Notes: generated from the letters alone by a model not told the origin. Shown: positions 49,087-58,002, counted from the stretch's first letter. The stretch: DNA of 64,000 bases from Owenweeksia sp. (GCA_028277105.1 JANQHO010000054.1:1-64000), one strand, 5' to 3'. Numbers and translations: made by a program.

Positions 49087-49785
49087 GTGACAACCTTGCC
49101 TTCCTATATTGGAATCACATTCATAGTAAGCTGTTTATTAATAATTTACCTTTTTTACAGAGCTACCGCCAGGTCCACAATAACTTTAATAATACTGCTG
49201 GCCTGGCTAGCTATACAGGGAGCAATCGGTTACTCTGGTTTTTATACCATTACCGATACGGTTCCGCCCCGCTTTATATTGATCGTCCTCCCGCCCCTGA
49301 TCACCATTGTCATACTTTTTGCTACCAAAGCGGGCCTCCGGTATATCGACCGGCTTAGTCTTTCCGCCCTCACTTTTTTCCACGTTGTGAGAATACCGGT
49401 AGAAATAGTACTATACTGGCTTTTGCTCTATAAAACCGTACCACCACAAATGACATTTGAAGGTAACAACTTTGATATTTTTTCAGGTTTAACCGCTCCC
49501 CTGGTCTATTACTTTGGTTTTAATAAAGAAATGATGAATCGTAACATAATATTGGCCTGGAACATCATCTGTTTAGGTTTATTACTCAATGTAGTGATTA
49601 CAGGAATACTATCAGCCCCTACCCCTTTTCAACAAATAGCAATGGATCAACCGAATATTGCCCTTTTGCACTTTCCTTTTAACTGGTTGCCTTGCCTGGT
49701 GCCTTTGGTTTTATTTGCGCATTTAGTTTCCATAAGGCAACTTATCCGCAATAGATCGGTTATTCATCCGGAGACAGTTAATTAA
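49087..49785 (+). CDS. Polytopic membrane protein of unknown function
   Basis: A 232-residue protein with about seven hydrophobic helices spread over its length, GTG start. RIPVEIVLYWLLLYKTVPPQ and NFDIFSGLTAPLVYYFGF are its most distinctive stretches. No family recognised. The SDR reading frame begins at its stop. Confidence 0.6.
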   Translation: MTTLPSYIGITFIVSCLLIIYLFYRATARSTITLIILLAWLAIQGAIGYSGFYTITDTVPPRFILIVLPPLITIVILFATKAGLRYIDRLSLSALTFFHVVRIPVEIVLYWLLLYKTVPPQMTFEGNNFDIFSGLTAPLVYYFGFNKEMMNRNIILAWNIICLGLLLNVVITGILSAPTPFQQIAMDQPNIALLHFPFNWLPCLVPLVLFAHLVSIRQLIRNRSVIHPETVN

Positions 49786-50680
49786 ATTTTATCCCGTAAA
49801 TATCCTCATAACAGGCACCAATTCCGGTTTGGGTTTTGAAACCGCCAAACAACTGCTACAGTTGGGCCATACTGTAATTTTTAGCTGCAGAAATGAAGAA
49901 AAACTGAACGCTACCAGGGAAAAACTGCTGGAATTTGCGGAAGAAGATAAAATGTATGGGCTTATACTAGATCTTTCTTCCCTAAAACAAATAAAAGAAG
50001 CTGTACAAAGGCTCAATATCCCCTTAAATATTTTGATCTGTAATGCGGGTTTGTCTTATTCCTCACCAATAGCCAGGTATACCCAAGATGGTATAGAGGA
50101 AACTTTTGGCGTTAATCATTTGGGACATTTTTTATTGACCGACCTCCTGCTGAAAAAATACTCCGCTAATCTGAAAAAGATCACCGTTGTAGCATCTGAC
50201 GCTCACAACCCCGACAAAACCAATAAAGTGTTTCCTCCATCCGATTTTTCCAGCATAAGAGAACTGGCCTATCCCTCAAGTAGCCCTAAAAATGCCGGAC
50301 CCCTCCGCTACGTTCATTCCAAGCTCTGTAATGTTTTATTCACTTATGAGTTGGACAGGAGGCTCAGGTTCAAAGGCGAAACGGATATTACGGTAAATGC
50401 TTTTAATCCTGGTTTTATCCCTGGTACATCACTGGGTAAGGATACTCCTGCCTTTACCCGGTTTTTGCTGAAGTATGTTTTATCTAAAATGAGATTTATG
50501 ATACCTGGAATGAGAACGGTGCAGCAATCGGCCAGTGATCTGATTGAGGTGGCATTAAATACACAATTAAGTGGCAAGTATTACGATGGCAGAAAAGAAG
50601 TTCCATCGTCTGATTTGAGTTATGATAAGGATCTTGCCCATGAGCTCTGGGAAGAAAGTGAAAAACTCCTCTCTCTGTAA
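49781..50680 (+). CDS. Short-chain dehydrogenase/reductase with non-canonical start
   Basis: SDR with NILITGTNSGLGFETAKQLL, ICNAGLSYSS and catalytic YVHSK region (RYVHSKLCNVLFTY). The nucleotide loop TGTNSGLG lies upstream of the first TTG (49829), so a start there would remove the cofactor site. In the open frame (from 49736) there is no ATG, GTG or TTG before the loop. The best candidate is ATT 49781 (IKFYPVNILITG), overlapping the stop of the upstream gene as ATTAA; a mutated start or an assembly error is the alternative. The rest of the protein (about 300 residues) looks intact. Confidence 0.7.
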   Translation: MKFYPVNILITGTNSGLGFETAKQLLQLGHTVIFSCRNEEKLNATREKLLEFAEEDKMYGLILDLSSLKQIKEAVQRLNIPLNILICNAGLSYSSPIARYTQDGIEETFGVNHLGHFLLTDLLLKKYSANLKKITVVASDAHNPDKTNKVFPPSDFSSIRELAYPSSSPKNAGPLRYVHSKLCNVLFTYELDRRLRFKGETDITVNAFNPGFIPGTSLGKDTPAFTRFLLKYVLSKMRFMIPGMRTVQQSASDLIEVALNTQLSGKYYDGRKEVPSSDLSYDKDLAHELWEESEKLLSL

Positions 50681-50725
50681 GCTCTATTTATTCAAAATAC
50701 TGTAAAACAATTATTTATAAAATTT

Positions 50726-50741
50726 CAATGTTTAAACATTG
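50726..50741. promoter_or_regulatory. Perfect 16-bp palindrome in the pirin promoter
   Basis: CAATGTTTAAACATTG is a perfect palindrome directly upstream of the -7 box at 50749-50756. It is well placed to act as an operator that blocks RNA polymerase. Confidence 0.6.
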
Positions 50742-50748
50742 TTTTTTT

Positions 50749-50756
50749 TATATTTG
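50749..50756 (+). promoter_or_regulatory. -7 promoter box of the pirin gene
   Basis: TATATTTG, 19 nt before the ATG at 50776, with TTTC 22 nt upstream as weak -33 box. Confidence 0.55.
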
Positions 50757-50775
50757 TAGTGTAAAAGCAAATACG

Positions 50776-51636
50776 ATGGATCGCAAAACTTTTATCAGAA
50801 ACAGTTTGCTCGGTGTTGCCGCCACCGGGCTGGCTACTAAAGTAAGCGGCATTATCAACCCTGAAAATAAAGTTAAACAGGTAGGCTTCAATCACCTGCC
50901 TAATCCAAAGGAGGAAAACATGAAAACAGTAGTTCACAGAGCTGCTACACGCGGCCACGCTAATCACGGTTGGCTTAATAGCCACCACAGTTTTAGTTTT
51001 GCCAATTATTACAATCCGGAGCGCATGAACTTTGGCGTTCTCCGGGTACTGAATGACGATAAAGTATCACCCGGTATGGGTTTTGGTACCCACCCACACG
51101 ATAATATGGAGATCATTTCCATTCCCCTGGAAGGCGATCTGGAGCACAAAGACAATATGGGCAATGCCGCTGTGATAAAAGAAGGCGATATACAGGTAAT
51201 GAGTGCCGGGACCGGTATTCAACACAGCGAATACAACAAAAACAAAGACAGGGATGTGAAATTCCTTCAGATATGGTTGTTTCCCAATAAAAAGGATGTT
51301 GAGCCCCGCTACGATCAGGTTTCTACAGCTGAACTAAAAAAACCTAATGAGTTTTACCAGATATTGTCACCCTTTGCCCAGGACGAAGGAGTTTGGATAC
51401 ACCAGGATGCCTGGTTCCATTTGGGTGAATTCAGTAAACAAACCGAGGCTAAATACCAGATCAAGAAAGAAGGAAATGGTATCTATGCCTTTATTATTAA
51501 CGGAGAGGCCGAAATAAACGGGAAAAAACTGGAAGAAAGGGATGCCATCGGTATCAGTGAAGCTTCTGAAATAAACCTAACAGCTTTTGAGGGTAGCAAG
51601 ATACTGCTGATGGAAGTACCCATGCTCATTAACTAG
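50776..51636 (+). CDS. Pirin-family protein with N-terminal signal-like segment
   Basis: Bicupin of 286 residues. HGWLNSHHSFSFANYYNPER, GFGTHPHDNMEIISIPLEGD and GTGIQHSEYN carry the pirin metal-binding His and Glu residues. Some pirins are quercetinases. Unusually, the pirin core is preceded by MDRKTFIRNSLLGVAATGLA, which resembles a Tat-type signal with a lone RK rather than RR. An internal ATG at 50920 would give the plain cytoplasmic protein. It has its own promoter with a palindrome and a strong terminator. Confidence 0.87.
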   Translation: MDRKTFIRNSLLGVAATGLATKVSGIINPENKVKQVGFNHLPNPKEENMKTVVHRAATRGHANHGWLNSHHSFSFANYYNPERMNFGVLRVLNDDKVSPGMGFGTHPHDNMEIISIPLEGDLEHKDNMGNAAVIKEGDIQVMSAGTGIQHSEYNKNKDRDVKFLQIWLFPNKKDVEPRYDQVSTAELKKPNEFYQILSPFAQDEGVWIHQDAWFHLGEFSKQTEAKYQIKKEGNGIYAFIINGEAEINGKKLEERDAIGISEASEINLTAFEGSKILLMEVPMLIN

Positions 51637-51645
51637 CTTATATTA

Positions 51646-51669
51646 AAAAGCCCCGGAATCGGGGCTTTT
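51646..51669 (+). terminator. Intrinsic terminator after the pirin gene
   Basis: AAAAGCCCCG-GAAT-CGGGGCTTTT, perfect stem of 10 bp with a T-rich end. Confidence 0.88.
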
Positions 51670-51749
51670 GCTTTTCCCTTATAAAAAAGGCATATCCGGT
51701 TTGATAGAAGTTTAACTAGTTTTAAGGCTTCGTATTCAAATTCGAACCG

Positions 51750-52559
51750 TTGAAAAAACTGATCAAAGCCTTAAAAGCCCTTGGACAGATTGCCCGGAAT
51801 CCCTGGCTACTGAACCATATCTTAGAAGACAATACCGCCTGGGAACAATACCTCAAGCAGAATTACCAGTTGGAAAATGGTCTGCCGGTTGTTGATCTTA
51901 ACGATCTTTCTCCCGGTTTTTCTCAAACGCTCAGCCATATTTCCTTTTTAGACGGCAGCTCTTTACCCACCGATATTGCCCTGCTCAAAATTTTGGCTGG
52001 CAGATTTGAACATTGCCGATATTTTGAAATAGGTACTTGGCGGGGCGAAAGTGTTGTTAACGTTGCCGATGTGGCAGAAGAATGCTTTACCCTTAATCTC
52101 TCCAAACAAGAAATCGTAAGCCAGGGATACCCTGAAAAATACGCAGATCTACACGGTTTTTTTTCCAGGGGTAAAGCCAAAATTACTCACCTGGAGGGAA
52201 ATTCCCTTACCTATGATTTTGGAGCCCTGCAAAAAAAGTTTGACCTGATTTTTATTGATGGTGCCCACCAATACGAATTTGTTAAAAATGACACTCAAAA
52301 AGTATTTCAACACTTGGTTCATGATCGATCTGTTGTGGTTTGGCACGATTACGCCTATAATCCTGAAAAAGTAAGAAAGGAGGTATTAGCAGGTATTTTG
52401 GACGGTTTACCTGATGGCTTCAGAAAATACCTGTATCACGCTTCCAATACTCTTTGTGCTGTTTTCATAAGAGAGAGTTTTCCCACCTCCCGGCTTGAGC
52501 CCCCCACTACTCCAAACAAAAGTTTTACTATCAAATTAGAGAACCGTATTATTGACTGA
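51750..52559 (+). CDS. Class I SAM-dependent methyltransferase-like protein
   Basis: A 269-residue protein. YFEIGTWRGESVVNVADVAE is motif I and KKFDLIFIDGAHQYEFVKND the DGAH motif typical of the Methyltransf_24 type, which often modifies sugars or natural products. It starts with TTG 51750, the only start ahead of KKLIKALKALGQIARN. Substrate unknown. Confidence 0.75.
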   Translation: MKKLIKALKALGQIARNPWLLNHILEDNTAWEQYLKQNYQLENGLPVVDLNDLSPGFSQTLSHISFLDGSSLPTDIALLKILAGRFEHCRYFEIGTWRGESVVNVADVAEECFTLNLSKQEIVSQGYPEKYADLHGFFSRGKAKITHLEGNSLTYDFGALQKKFDLIFIDGAHQYEFVKNDTQKVFQHLVHDRSVVVWHDYAYNPEKVRKEVLAGILDGLPDGFRKYLYHASNTLCAVFIRESFPTSRLEPPTTPNKSFTIKLENRIID

Positions 52560-52642
52560 CCTTTTACAACTGAAAAATAACAACCCTTTGCAAAAAGTAA
52601 CGAAAAACAGGGAGCCCCATACCTTAAACCATGCCACCGCTA

Positions 52643-52661
52643 TTGTCTACATTTTGTCTAC
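52643..52661 (+). repeat. Direct repeat TTGTCTAC with 11-bp period
   Basis: TTGTCTAC occurs at 52643-52650 and 52654-52661, about 80 nt upstream of the GPP34 gene. It may be a binding site for a protein that contacts one face of the helix. Confidence 0.35.
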
Positions 52662-52740
52662 TCTGGCTTTTCAATCAGATTTTGATATTTTTATATCTAG
52701 CACCCTTATTTCTGAACATTTCTAAGATATTGATCATACT

Positions 52741-53424
52741 ATGACAAATCTCTCTATCAATTACTTAACAATCCCTGAAGAGCTTTTTCTCCTCAGCACC
52801 GATCATTCTAAAGGAAGCATTTCCAATACGAACAGCAATTCTTTTCAACTGGCACTTGCTGGTTCTATCCTTATGGAACTGGCACTTCAAAACAGGATTG
52901 ATACCGATACTGAAGGTGTGATCATTGAAAATACTGAACTGACCGGTTCCGAAATACTGGATATTGCCCTTAACGACATGCAATTGGATGCCGACCGCAG
53001 GAATATCAACTTTTGGCTGAACCGGCTTTGCGAAAAACACGAAACCATTGTAGATTCAATCCTCAATGCCCTCATCAGAAAGGGTTTGCTTAAAATAGAG
53101 AACAGAAAAGTCTTGTGGGTCTTCAATTCCCCAAAATACCCTATCCGGGATCAAGCAGAAGTAAAAGATGTAAAATCCAGGTTACGCGAACTCATCTTCA
53201 GTGAAGAGATACCCGAATTACACGATATGGTAATTATCAGCTTGCTTTACAACAGCGGTATGCTTTATTTCATTTTAGATCAGGAAGAGATGGCTCAATA
53301 CAAAGCCCGGACTGAGACGATTGCCAAGATGGATCTGATCGGCCAGAACATTGGAAAACGGATTGCTGAAGAACTCAACCTGGCTATCGCAGCCATGATG
53401 GGCGGAGGATATATAGCCCGCTAA
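52741..53424 (+). CDS. GOLPH3/VPS74 (GPP34) family protein
   Basis: A 227-residue protein of the GPP34 family: LTIPEELFLLSTDHSKGSI, LALAGSILMELALQNRID and the C-terminal LAIAAMMGGGYIAR hydrophobic hairpin. Eukaryotic members bind phosphatidylinositol 4-phosphate at the Golgi and hold glycosyltransferases; bacterial members are probably peripheral membrane proteins of unknown role. It is flanked by 181 nt without genes and stands alone. Confidence 0.85.
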   Translation: MTNLSINYLTIPEELFLLSTDHSKGSISNTNSNSFQLALAGSILMELALQNRIDTDTEGVIIENTELTGSEILDIALNDMQLDADRRNINFWLNRLCEKHETIVDSILNALIRKGLLKIENRKVLWVFNSPKYPIRDQAEVKDVKSRLRELIFSEEIPELHDMVIISLLYNSGMLYFILDQEEMAQYKARTETIAKMDLIGQNIGKRIAEELNLAIAAMMGGGYIAR

Positions 53425-53536
53425 ATTTGAGCTTTTTACCGATTATAAATACTCCCCTTCCAACCACCGAAATTTTGCCTTTGCAGCTAGACATTCACAG
53501 GCTATTCCGCTGTGGTAAAAGCCCGGTTTGTTTTTT

Positions 53537-53544
53537 TAGATTTG
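53537..53544 (+). promoter_or_regulatory. -7 promoter box of the TonB receptor gene
   Basis: TAGATTTG, 22 nt before the ATG at 53567. No riboswitch-like structure was noticed in 53425-53566. Confidence 0.45.
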
Positions 53545-53566
53545 CCGGCTGTTAAAAAATTCATCC

Positions 53567-55528
53567 ATGAAAAAGTTCCGGGAATTAACCTTTATCAGTT
53601 TCCTCTCATTTACAGTTTTCACACTCAATGCCCAGAGCCATATCAACCTGGACTCTGTAAGGGTTTCAGCTAACAGAATACCGGGCAACCCTGCTGAGAG
53701 CGGTAAAAACGTTACCGTTATAACCGAGGCAGAGATCAGGTCCATGCCTATTAACTCAGTGGATGAACTGTTGCGTTTTACCACAGGAATTAACCTTAAT
53801 TCCAGGAGTGCTTTTGGGGTACAAACCGATATAGGTATGAGGGGTAGTACATTTTCGCAAGTATTGATTCTCGTTGATAATATGAGGCTTAACGATCCCC
53901 TCACCGCCCATTTCAACAACAATATCCCCATACCATTATCGGAAGTCGGTCAGATTGAAATTATCAGGGGGCCAGCCAGTGTTTCTTTTGGCCCGGATGC
54001 TGTGGGTGGTGTTATTCATATAAAAACTAAGTCTTACCTGGCCAGGCAAGATCAAAAGACTGATTTTAAAGCTCAGGGAATGGCCGGAGTGGGGGAAAAT
54101 CAATTATTCCTTACCGATATTGGGGTAAGTTCACACATCTCAAAATTACACCTGTCAGCAGCGGTAAAAACATCGGTAGCCCAGGGACAGCAACTGGAAA
54201 ACCCCAATTTAAACATTGCTCCCGGTTCCGATAGTTTGTACAACAATTATTTCGACCTCCGCACCTATACTGCCGCAGCTACTTATTTTTTTAATGATGA
54301 GTGGCAACTTTACGGAAGGGTTGGAATTGATCGCAGGGATTTTAACGCCAAGTATTTTTACACGGCCAGTAATTTTGATGAATCCACCGAGCTGACAGAA
54401 AGCCTGTGGTCGCAATTACATTTAACCAGGAATTCCGCAAAAAACTCAACGGAATTTAGCTTAGGTTATAAAAAAACCGATGACCTTTTTGTCTTTAACC
54501 CAGCTTTTACCCCCAATGAGCATACCACTCAGCAGTTTATCTTTAATGCCAATCACTCCCAAAGTATCACTAAAAAAACCAAGATCGCCTATGGTTTACA
54601 GTTGGGACAAAGGGATATTATAAGTACCGACCGGGGCGACCACCAAAACATCTACAGCGGTGTTTACGGTATATTGTATTATCGTCTTTTTCCTGATCTG
54701 ATCACAACTACCGGTTTAAGATTGGATTACGATGATAATTTCGGCCTTCAATTTCTCCCTCAGTTAAGTTTGGCGTATATCAAAGATAACTATACCCTGC
54801 GCAGTTCGATGGGAAGATCCATCAGGGCGGCAGATTTTACTGAGCGCTTTGTTTCTTACAATCTTGTAAACCCTTCTGCCGGAAGGAACATCGGTAACCC
54901 TGATCTGAAAGCTGAATCGTCCTATACTTTTGACCTGGGAGCAGATTACCGGCCGGTAAAAAGCATGGCGCTGAGCGCAACAGTATTTTACCGTTTTTCT
55001 GAAAACCTGATCGACTACATCATTACCAATTCTAACGACATAACTAATGTGCAAGACTTACTGCCGGATGCGGAATACCTTTACGCTTCCAATATTTCCT
55101 CCAGCAATACTCACGGACTAGAACTCCAGCTTGATAAGGATTTTAAACTGAGTGAGACAACTCAACTGAGAACGGGTATAGGTTATACCTACCTTTCCAC
55201 CCAGAATGCCGACAGCGCGGTATCAAAATACATTGCCAATCACCCTGATCATATCTTAAATGGTTTGTTCAAACTTTCTTCCAAGTATGTAGATATAAGT
55301 TTAGCAATGAATTACATACACCGGAATGCTGAAACCATCGAAAACATTGATGCCCGGGTAAGATCGGACTATATGGTTACCAACCTTTTATTGCATTTAA
55401 AGCCCGGTAACAATAAAATGAGTCTCTTCATGAATATTCACAATCTGTTTGATGTGGAATATCAGGAAATTTTAGGGCCTCAGATGCCTGGCCGTTGGGT
55501 TATGGGTGGTCTTAAATGGCAGCTGTAA
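53567..55528 (+). CDS. TonB-dependent outer-membrane receptor
   Basis: A 653-residue receptor: signal peptide (to about residue 22), plug domain (about 35-150) with VDELLRFTTGINLNSRSAFG, IGMRGSTFSQVLILVDNMRL and VEIIRG-type strand IEIIRGPASVSFGPDAVGG, and a 22-strand barrel ending in the C-terminal VMGGLKWQL. The architecture is of the BtuB/FepA kind. A BtuF-like protein is encoded 4 kb downstream, which suggests cobalamin or another corrinoid/metal complex, but no substrate motif proves it. Confidence 0.88.
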   Translation: MKKFRELTFISFLSFTVFTLNAQSHINLDSVRVSANRIPGNPAESGKNVTVITEAEIRSMPINSVDELLRFTTGINLNSRSAFGVQTDIGMRGSTFSQVLILVDNMRLNDPLTAHFNNNIPIPLSEVGQIEIIRGPASVSFGPDAVGGVIHIKTKSYLARQDQKTDFKAQGMAGVGENQLFLTDIGVSSHISKLHLSAAVKTSVAQGQQLENPNLNIAPGSDSLYNNYFDLRTYTAAATYFFNDEWQLYGRVGIDRRDFNAKYFYTASNFDESTELTESLWSQLHLTRNSAKNSTEFSLGYKKTDDLFVFNPAFTPNEHTTQQFIFNANHSQSITKKTKIAYGLQLGQRDIISTDRGDHQNIYSGVYGILYYRLFPDLITTTGLRLDYDDNFGLQFLPQLSLAYIKDNYTLRSSMGRSIRAADFTERFVSYNLVNPSAGRNIGNPDLKAESSYTFDLGADYRPVKSMALSATVFYRFSENLIDYIITNSNDITNVQDLLPDAEYLYASNISSSNTHGLELQLDKDFKLSETTQLRTGIGYTYLSTQNADSAVSKYIANHPDHILNGLFKLSSKYVDISLAMNYIHRNAETIENIDARVRSDYMVTNLLLHLKPGNNKMSLFMNIHNLFDVEYQEILGPQMPGRWVMGGLKWQL

Positions 55529-55529
55529 T

Positions 55530-56732
55530 CTAATCAAAGTCATCGTATAGCAAATATTTCAGCCTCATCTGCTTATAAGCGATCAACTCATATTCCCATG
55601 ACGCTTTGATCTCTTCAGAGCTTTTACCTGCTATAATGTCTTTACGCAATTGATCGGTTCCGGCTAGTTTGTCAAAAAAGCTATTGAAAAACTGACCTTT
55701 ATCCGGAGCCATTTTATACGACTCGATCAGCCAAAGCAGATATAACTCTCCCAGACCATGCACATAATACATGGCAAAATTAGTGAGATCAAAGCCATAA
55801 CAGGTCTTCCCTTTATAAGGAGGGTTTACCGCTCCGGGCTTACTTACAGGGATAAAAGTATCTGAAGATTCGGTGAAATAAGGGGCTCCTATCCGTTCAA
55901 AAGGCTTATCCGTACCCCGGCCTACACTTACGTTGGTCCCTTCAAAAAAACAAAGCGAAGGATAAAGGGAAACTGCCCACTTATTGGGTAAGTTAGGCGA
56001 AGGTTTAACTGGAAGGGAGTAGGCCATATTGTGATCCCAACCGATGCATTTGACTATGTCTAACGCACATTTTTTTCCATTTTTGAGCCAGCCCTCGCCA
56101 TTTACCATGCGGGCGTACTCCCCTACTGTCATGCCATGCACTACCGGAACGGGGTGTAGTCCTACAAAGGATTCAAAACCGGGCTTTAAAACAGGTCCGT
56201 CTACGTAGTAGCCGTGAGGATTAGGCCGGTCCAGAACAACCAGCTTTTTGCTGTTTTCCGCACAGACTTCCATTACATAGGTAAGGGTAGAAATATAAGT
56301 GTAAAAGCGGGCTCCTACATCCTGTATATCAAACACTACAATGTCTATATCCGAAAGTTGTTCCGCGCTTGGTTTCTTATTATTGCCGTAAAGGGATATG
56401 ATGGGCAAACCTGTTTTTTTGTCGGTACTGCTTTTTACTGCCTCTCCGGCAGAAGCATCTCCTCTAAAACCGTGCTCAGGAGCAAAAACCTTGAGTACGT
56501 TAACTTTATTTTCAAGCAAAAAGTCTACCAGGTGTTGACCTTTAACCATTGAAGTTTGATTAGCTACCACTGCCACCCTTTTCTTGTACAACAAAGGCAA
56601 ATATGCACCCGGGCGCTCAGCTCCGGTCAGTAAGTTTTCAGCTTCCTTTAATTGAGCACCAACCACCAGGGGTAAAAGCAACAGAGCCAGGGTCAATTGC
56701 CTATATTTGGCAACCGCAGAAATACCTATCAT
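55530..56732 (-). CDS. Exo-beta-N-acetylmuramidase NamZ-like protein (DUF1343)
   Basis: A 400-residue exported enzyme of the DUF1343/NamZ family, which cleaves terminal MurNAc from peptidoglycan fragments. VFAPEHGFRGDASAGE, DIQDVGARFYTYISTLTYVM, VLDRPNPHGYYVDGPVL and FFEGTNVSVGRGTDKPFE are the family blocks. I start at ATG 56732, giving a signal peptide (RQLTLALLLLPLVVGAQ); the frame continues to 56906 but that part lies over the divergent permease gene. The family is typical of Bacteroidota, fitting peptidoglycan recycling. Ends 1 nt after the TonB receptor gene. Confidence 0.88.
   Translation of the reverse strand: MIGISAVAKYRQLTLALLLLPLVVGAQLKEAENLLTGAERPGAYLPLLYKKRVAVVANQTSMVKGQHLVDFLLENKVNVLKVFAPEHGFRGDASAGEAVKSSTDKKTGLPIISLYGNNKKPSAEQLSDIDIVVFDIQDVGARFYTYISTLTYVMEVCAENSKKLVVLDRPNPHGYYVDGPVLKPGFESFVGLHPVPVVHGMTVGEYARMVNGEGWLKNGKKCALDIVKCIGWDHNMAYSLPVKPSPNLPNKWAVSLYPSLCFFEGTNVSVGRGTDKPFERIGAPYFTESSDTFIPVSKPGAVNPPYKGKTCYGFDLTNFAMYYVHGLGELYLLWLIESYKMAPDKGQFFNSFFDKLAGTDQLRKDIIAGKSSEEIKASWEYELIAYKQMRLKYLLYDDFD
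56702..56709 (+). promoter_or_regulatory. Putative -7 box of the permease gene
   Basis: TATATTTG lies 27 nt before the TTG at 56737. A second TATATTTG lies at 56732-56739, overlapping that start, with TTTG 22 nt upstream. Confidence 0.4.
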
Positions 56733-56736
56733 ATAT

Positions 56737-57969
56737 TTGAGTTTCGAATTTTTCATAGCCAGCCGCATTTTAAAAAACAAAACACCTGCCGGAAAAATCT
56801 CCCGGCCGGTGATCCGTATTTCCATGTGGGCTATAGCTCTGGGTATTATCATAATGATCATAGCCCTGGCTACCGGTAACGGACTGCGCAATGAGATCAG
56901 GAGCAAAATAACCGGATTCGGGGGACATATTCAAATACTCAATTATCAACCGAACCCTACTTATGAACAAGACCCGATTACAATAGGCGATTCCCTTCTG
57001 CTGACTATTCAAAATCTGGAAGGTGTTACACACATCCAAAAAATAGCCCGTAAAGCAGGGATCATCAAACAACAGGAACTTTTTGAAGGTGCTATTTTGA
57101 AAGGAGTGGATTCTACCTTCAACTGGCAATTTTTTGAATCATACCTGCAAGAAGGCAATAGCCTGAATCTTTCCGGCAAAACCTACAATGATTCTGTAAT
57201 TATCAGCCAGAACCTGGCCAACAAACTTTCCCTTCAGCTTCACGACAAATTCAGTATGTACTTTGTAAGGGAATTACCCAAGCCCCCTTTGCTGCGCTAT
57301 TTCCATGTGGCAGGTATTTACAAAACCGACTTTGAGGAAATCGATAACAATTATTTATTGGGAGACCTCAAGCATGTATTACGCCTCAACAGATGGGAAA
57401 AAGACCAGGCGGGCAATCTTGAGATTTACCTTTCCGATGAAGATCTCATGTTAGAAAAAACCCTTGCCATCAGGGCTATATTGCCCTTTGAATATGATGC
57501 CCTTACTGCACGTCAACTCAATGAACAATTGTTTCAGTGGCTCGATCTTTTTGATCTTAATATCCTCATTGTTCTCATTATAATGATTGTGGTAGCTACC
57601 ATCAACATGAGTATCGCTTTGCTGATCCTGATACTGGAAAGAACACAGATGATCGGAATATTAAAAGCTTTGGGTAGCTATGACCTAAGCATACGGAAGA
57701 TATTTTTATTGAGCGCTGCCAATCTTATAGCCAAAGGGTTGCTTTGGGGCAATATCATTGGCATAGGCCTTTGCCTGTTACAGCAATATTTTGGTCTTAT
57801 CAAACTCGACCCATCTACTTATTATGTCAGTGAAGTTTCCATTGACCTCAACTTATTTCATCTCATATTGTTAAATGCGGGAACTGTGCTGATATGTCTG
57901 GCCAGTCTTGTATTACCTTCATTTGTCATTACCCGTATTTCGCCTGTAAAAGCCATCCGCTTTGATTAG
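56737..57969 (+). CDS. FtsX/LolE-type ABC transporter permease
   Basis: A 410-residue permease: N-terminal helix (ISMWAIALGIIIMIIALATG), a large periplasmic domain (about 60-270) and three C-terminal helices (about 280-310, 320-350 and 375-400). The layout is that of LolC/LolE, which extract lipoproteins from the inner membrane; no ATPase gene is adjacent. The start is TTG 56737 (SFEFFIASRILKNKT), since no ATG precedes the first helix; TTG 56707 would add ten residues. Its start lies 5 nt from the start of the divergent NamZ gene. Confidence 0.83.
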   Translation: MSFEFFIASRILKNKTPAGKISRPVIRISMWAIALGIIIMIIALATGNGLRNEIRSKITGFGGHIQILNYQPNPTYEQDPITIGDSLLLTIQNLEGVTHIQKIARKAGIIKQQELFEGAILKGVDSTFNWQFFESYLQEGNSLNLSGKTYNDSVIISQNLANKLSLQLHDKFSMYFVRELPKPPLLRYFHVAGIYKTDFEEIDNNYLLGDLKHVLRLNRWEKDQAGNLEIYLSDEDLMLEKTLAIRAILPFEYDALTARQLNEQLFQWLDLFDLNILIVLIIMIVVATINMSIALLILILERTQMIGILKALGSYDLSIRKIFLLSAANLIAKGLLWGNIIGIGLCLLQQYFGLIKLDPSTYYVSEVSIDLNLFHLILLNAGTVLICLASLVLPSFVITRISPVKAIRFD

Positions 57970-57974
57970 CTTTG
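57967..57974 (+). promoter_or_regulatory. Putative -7 box of the cystathionine-synthase-type gene
   Basis: TAGCTTTG overlaps the permease stop codon and precedes the GTG start by 28 nt. Confidence 0.4.
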
Positions 57975-58002
57975 CAGCCAAAATTTAAAGATTATAGCTC
58001 CC

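Noticed and set aside
53425-53566. Cobalamin riboswitch upstream of the TonB receptor gene
   Set aside because: No B12-box-like sequence or the expected long structured leader is present in the 142-nt gap.
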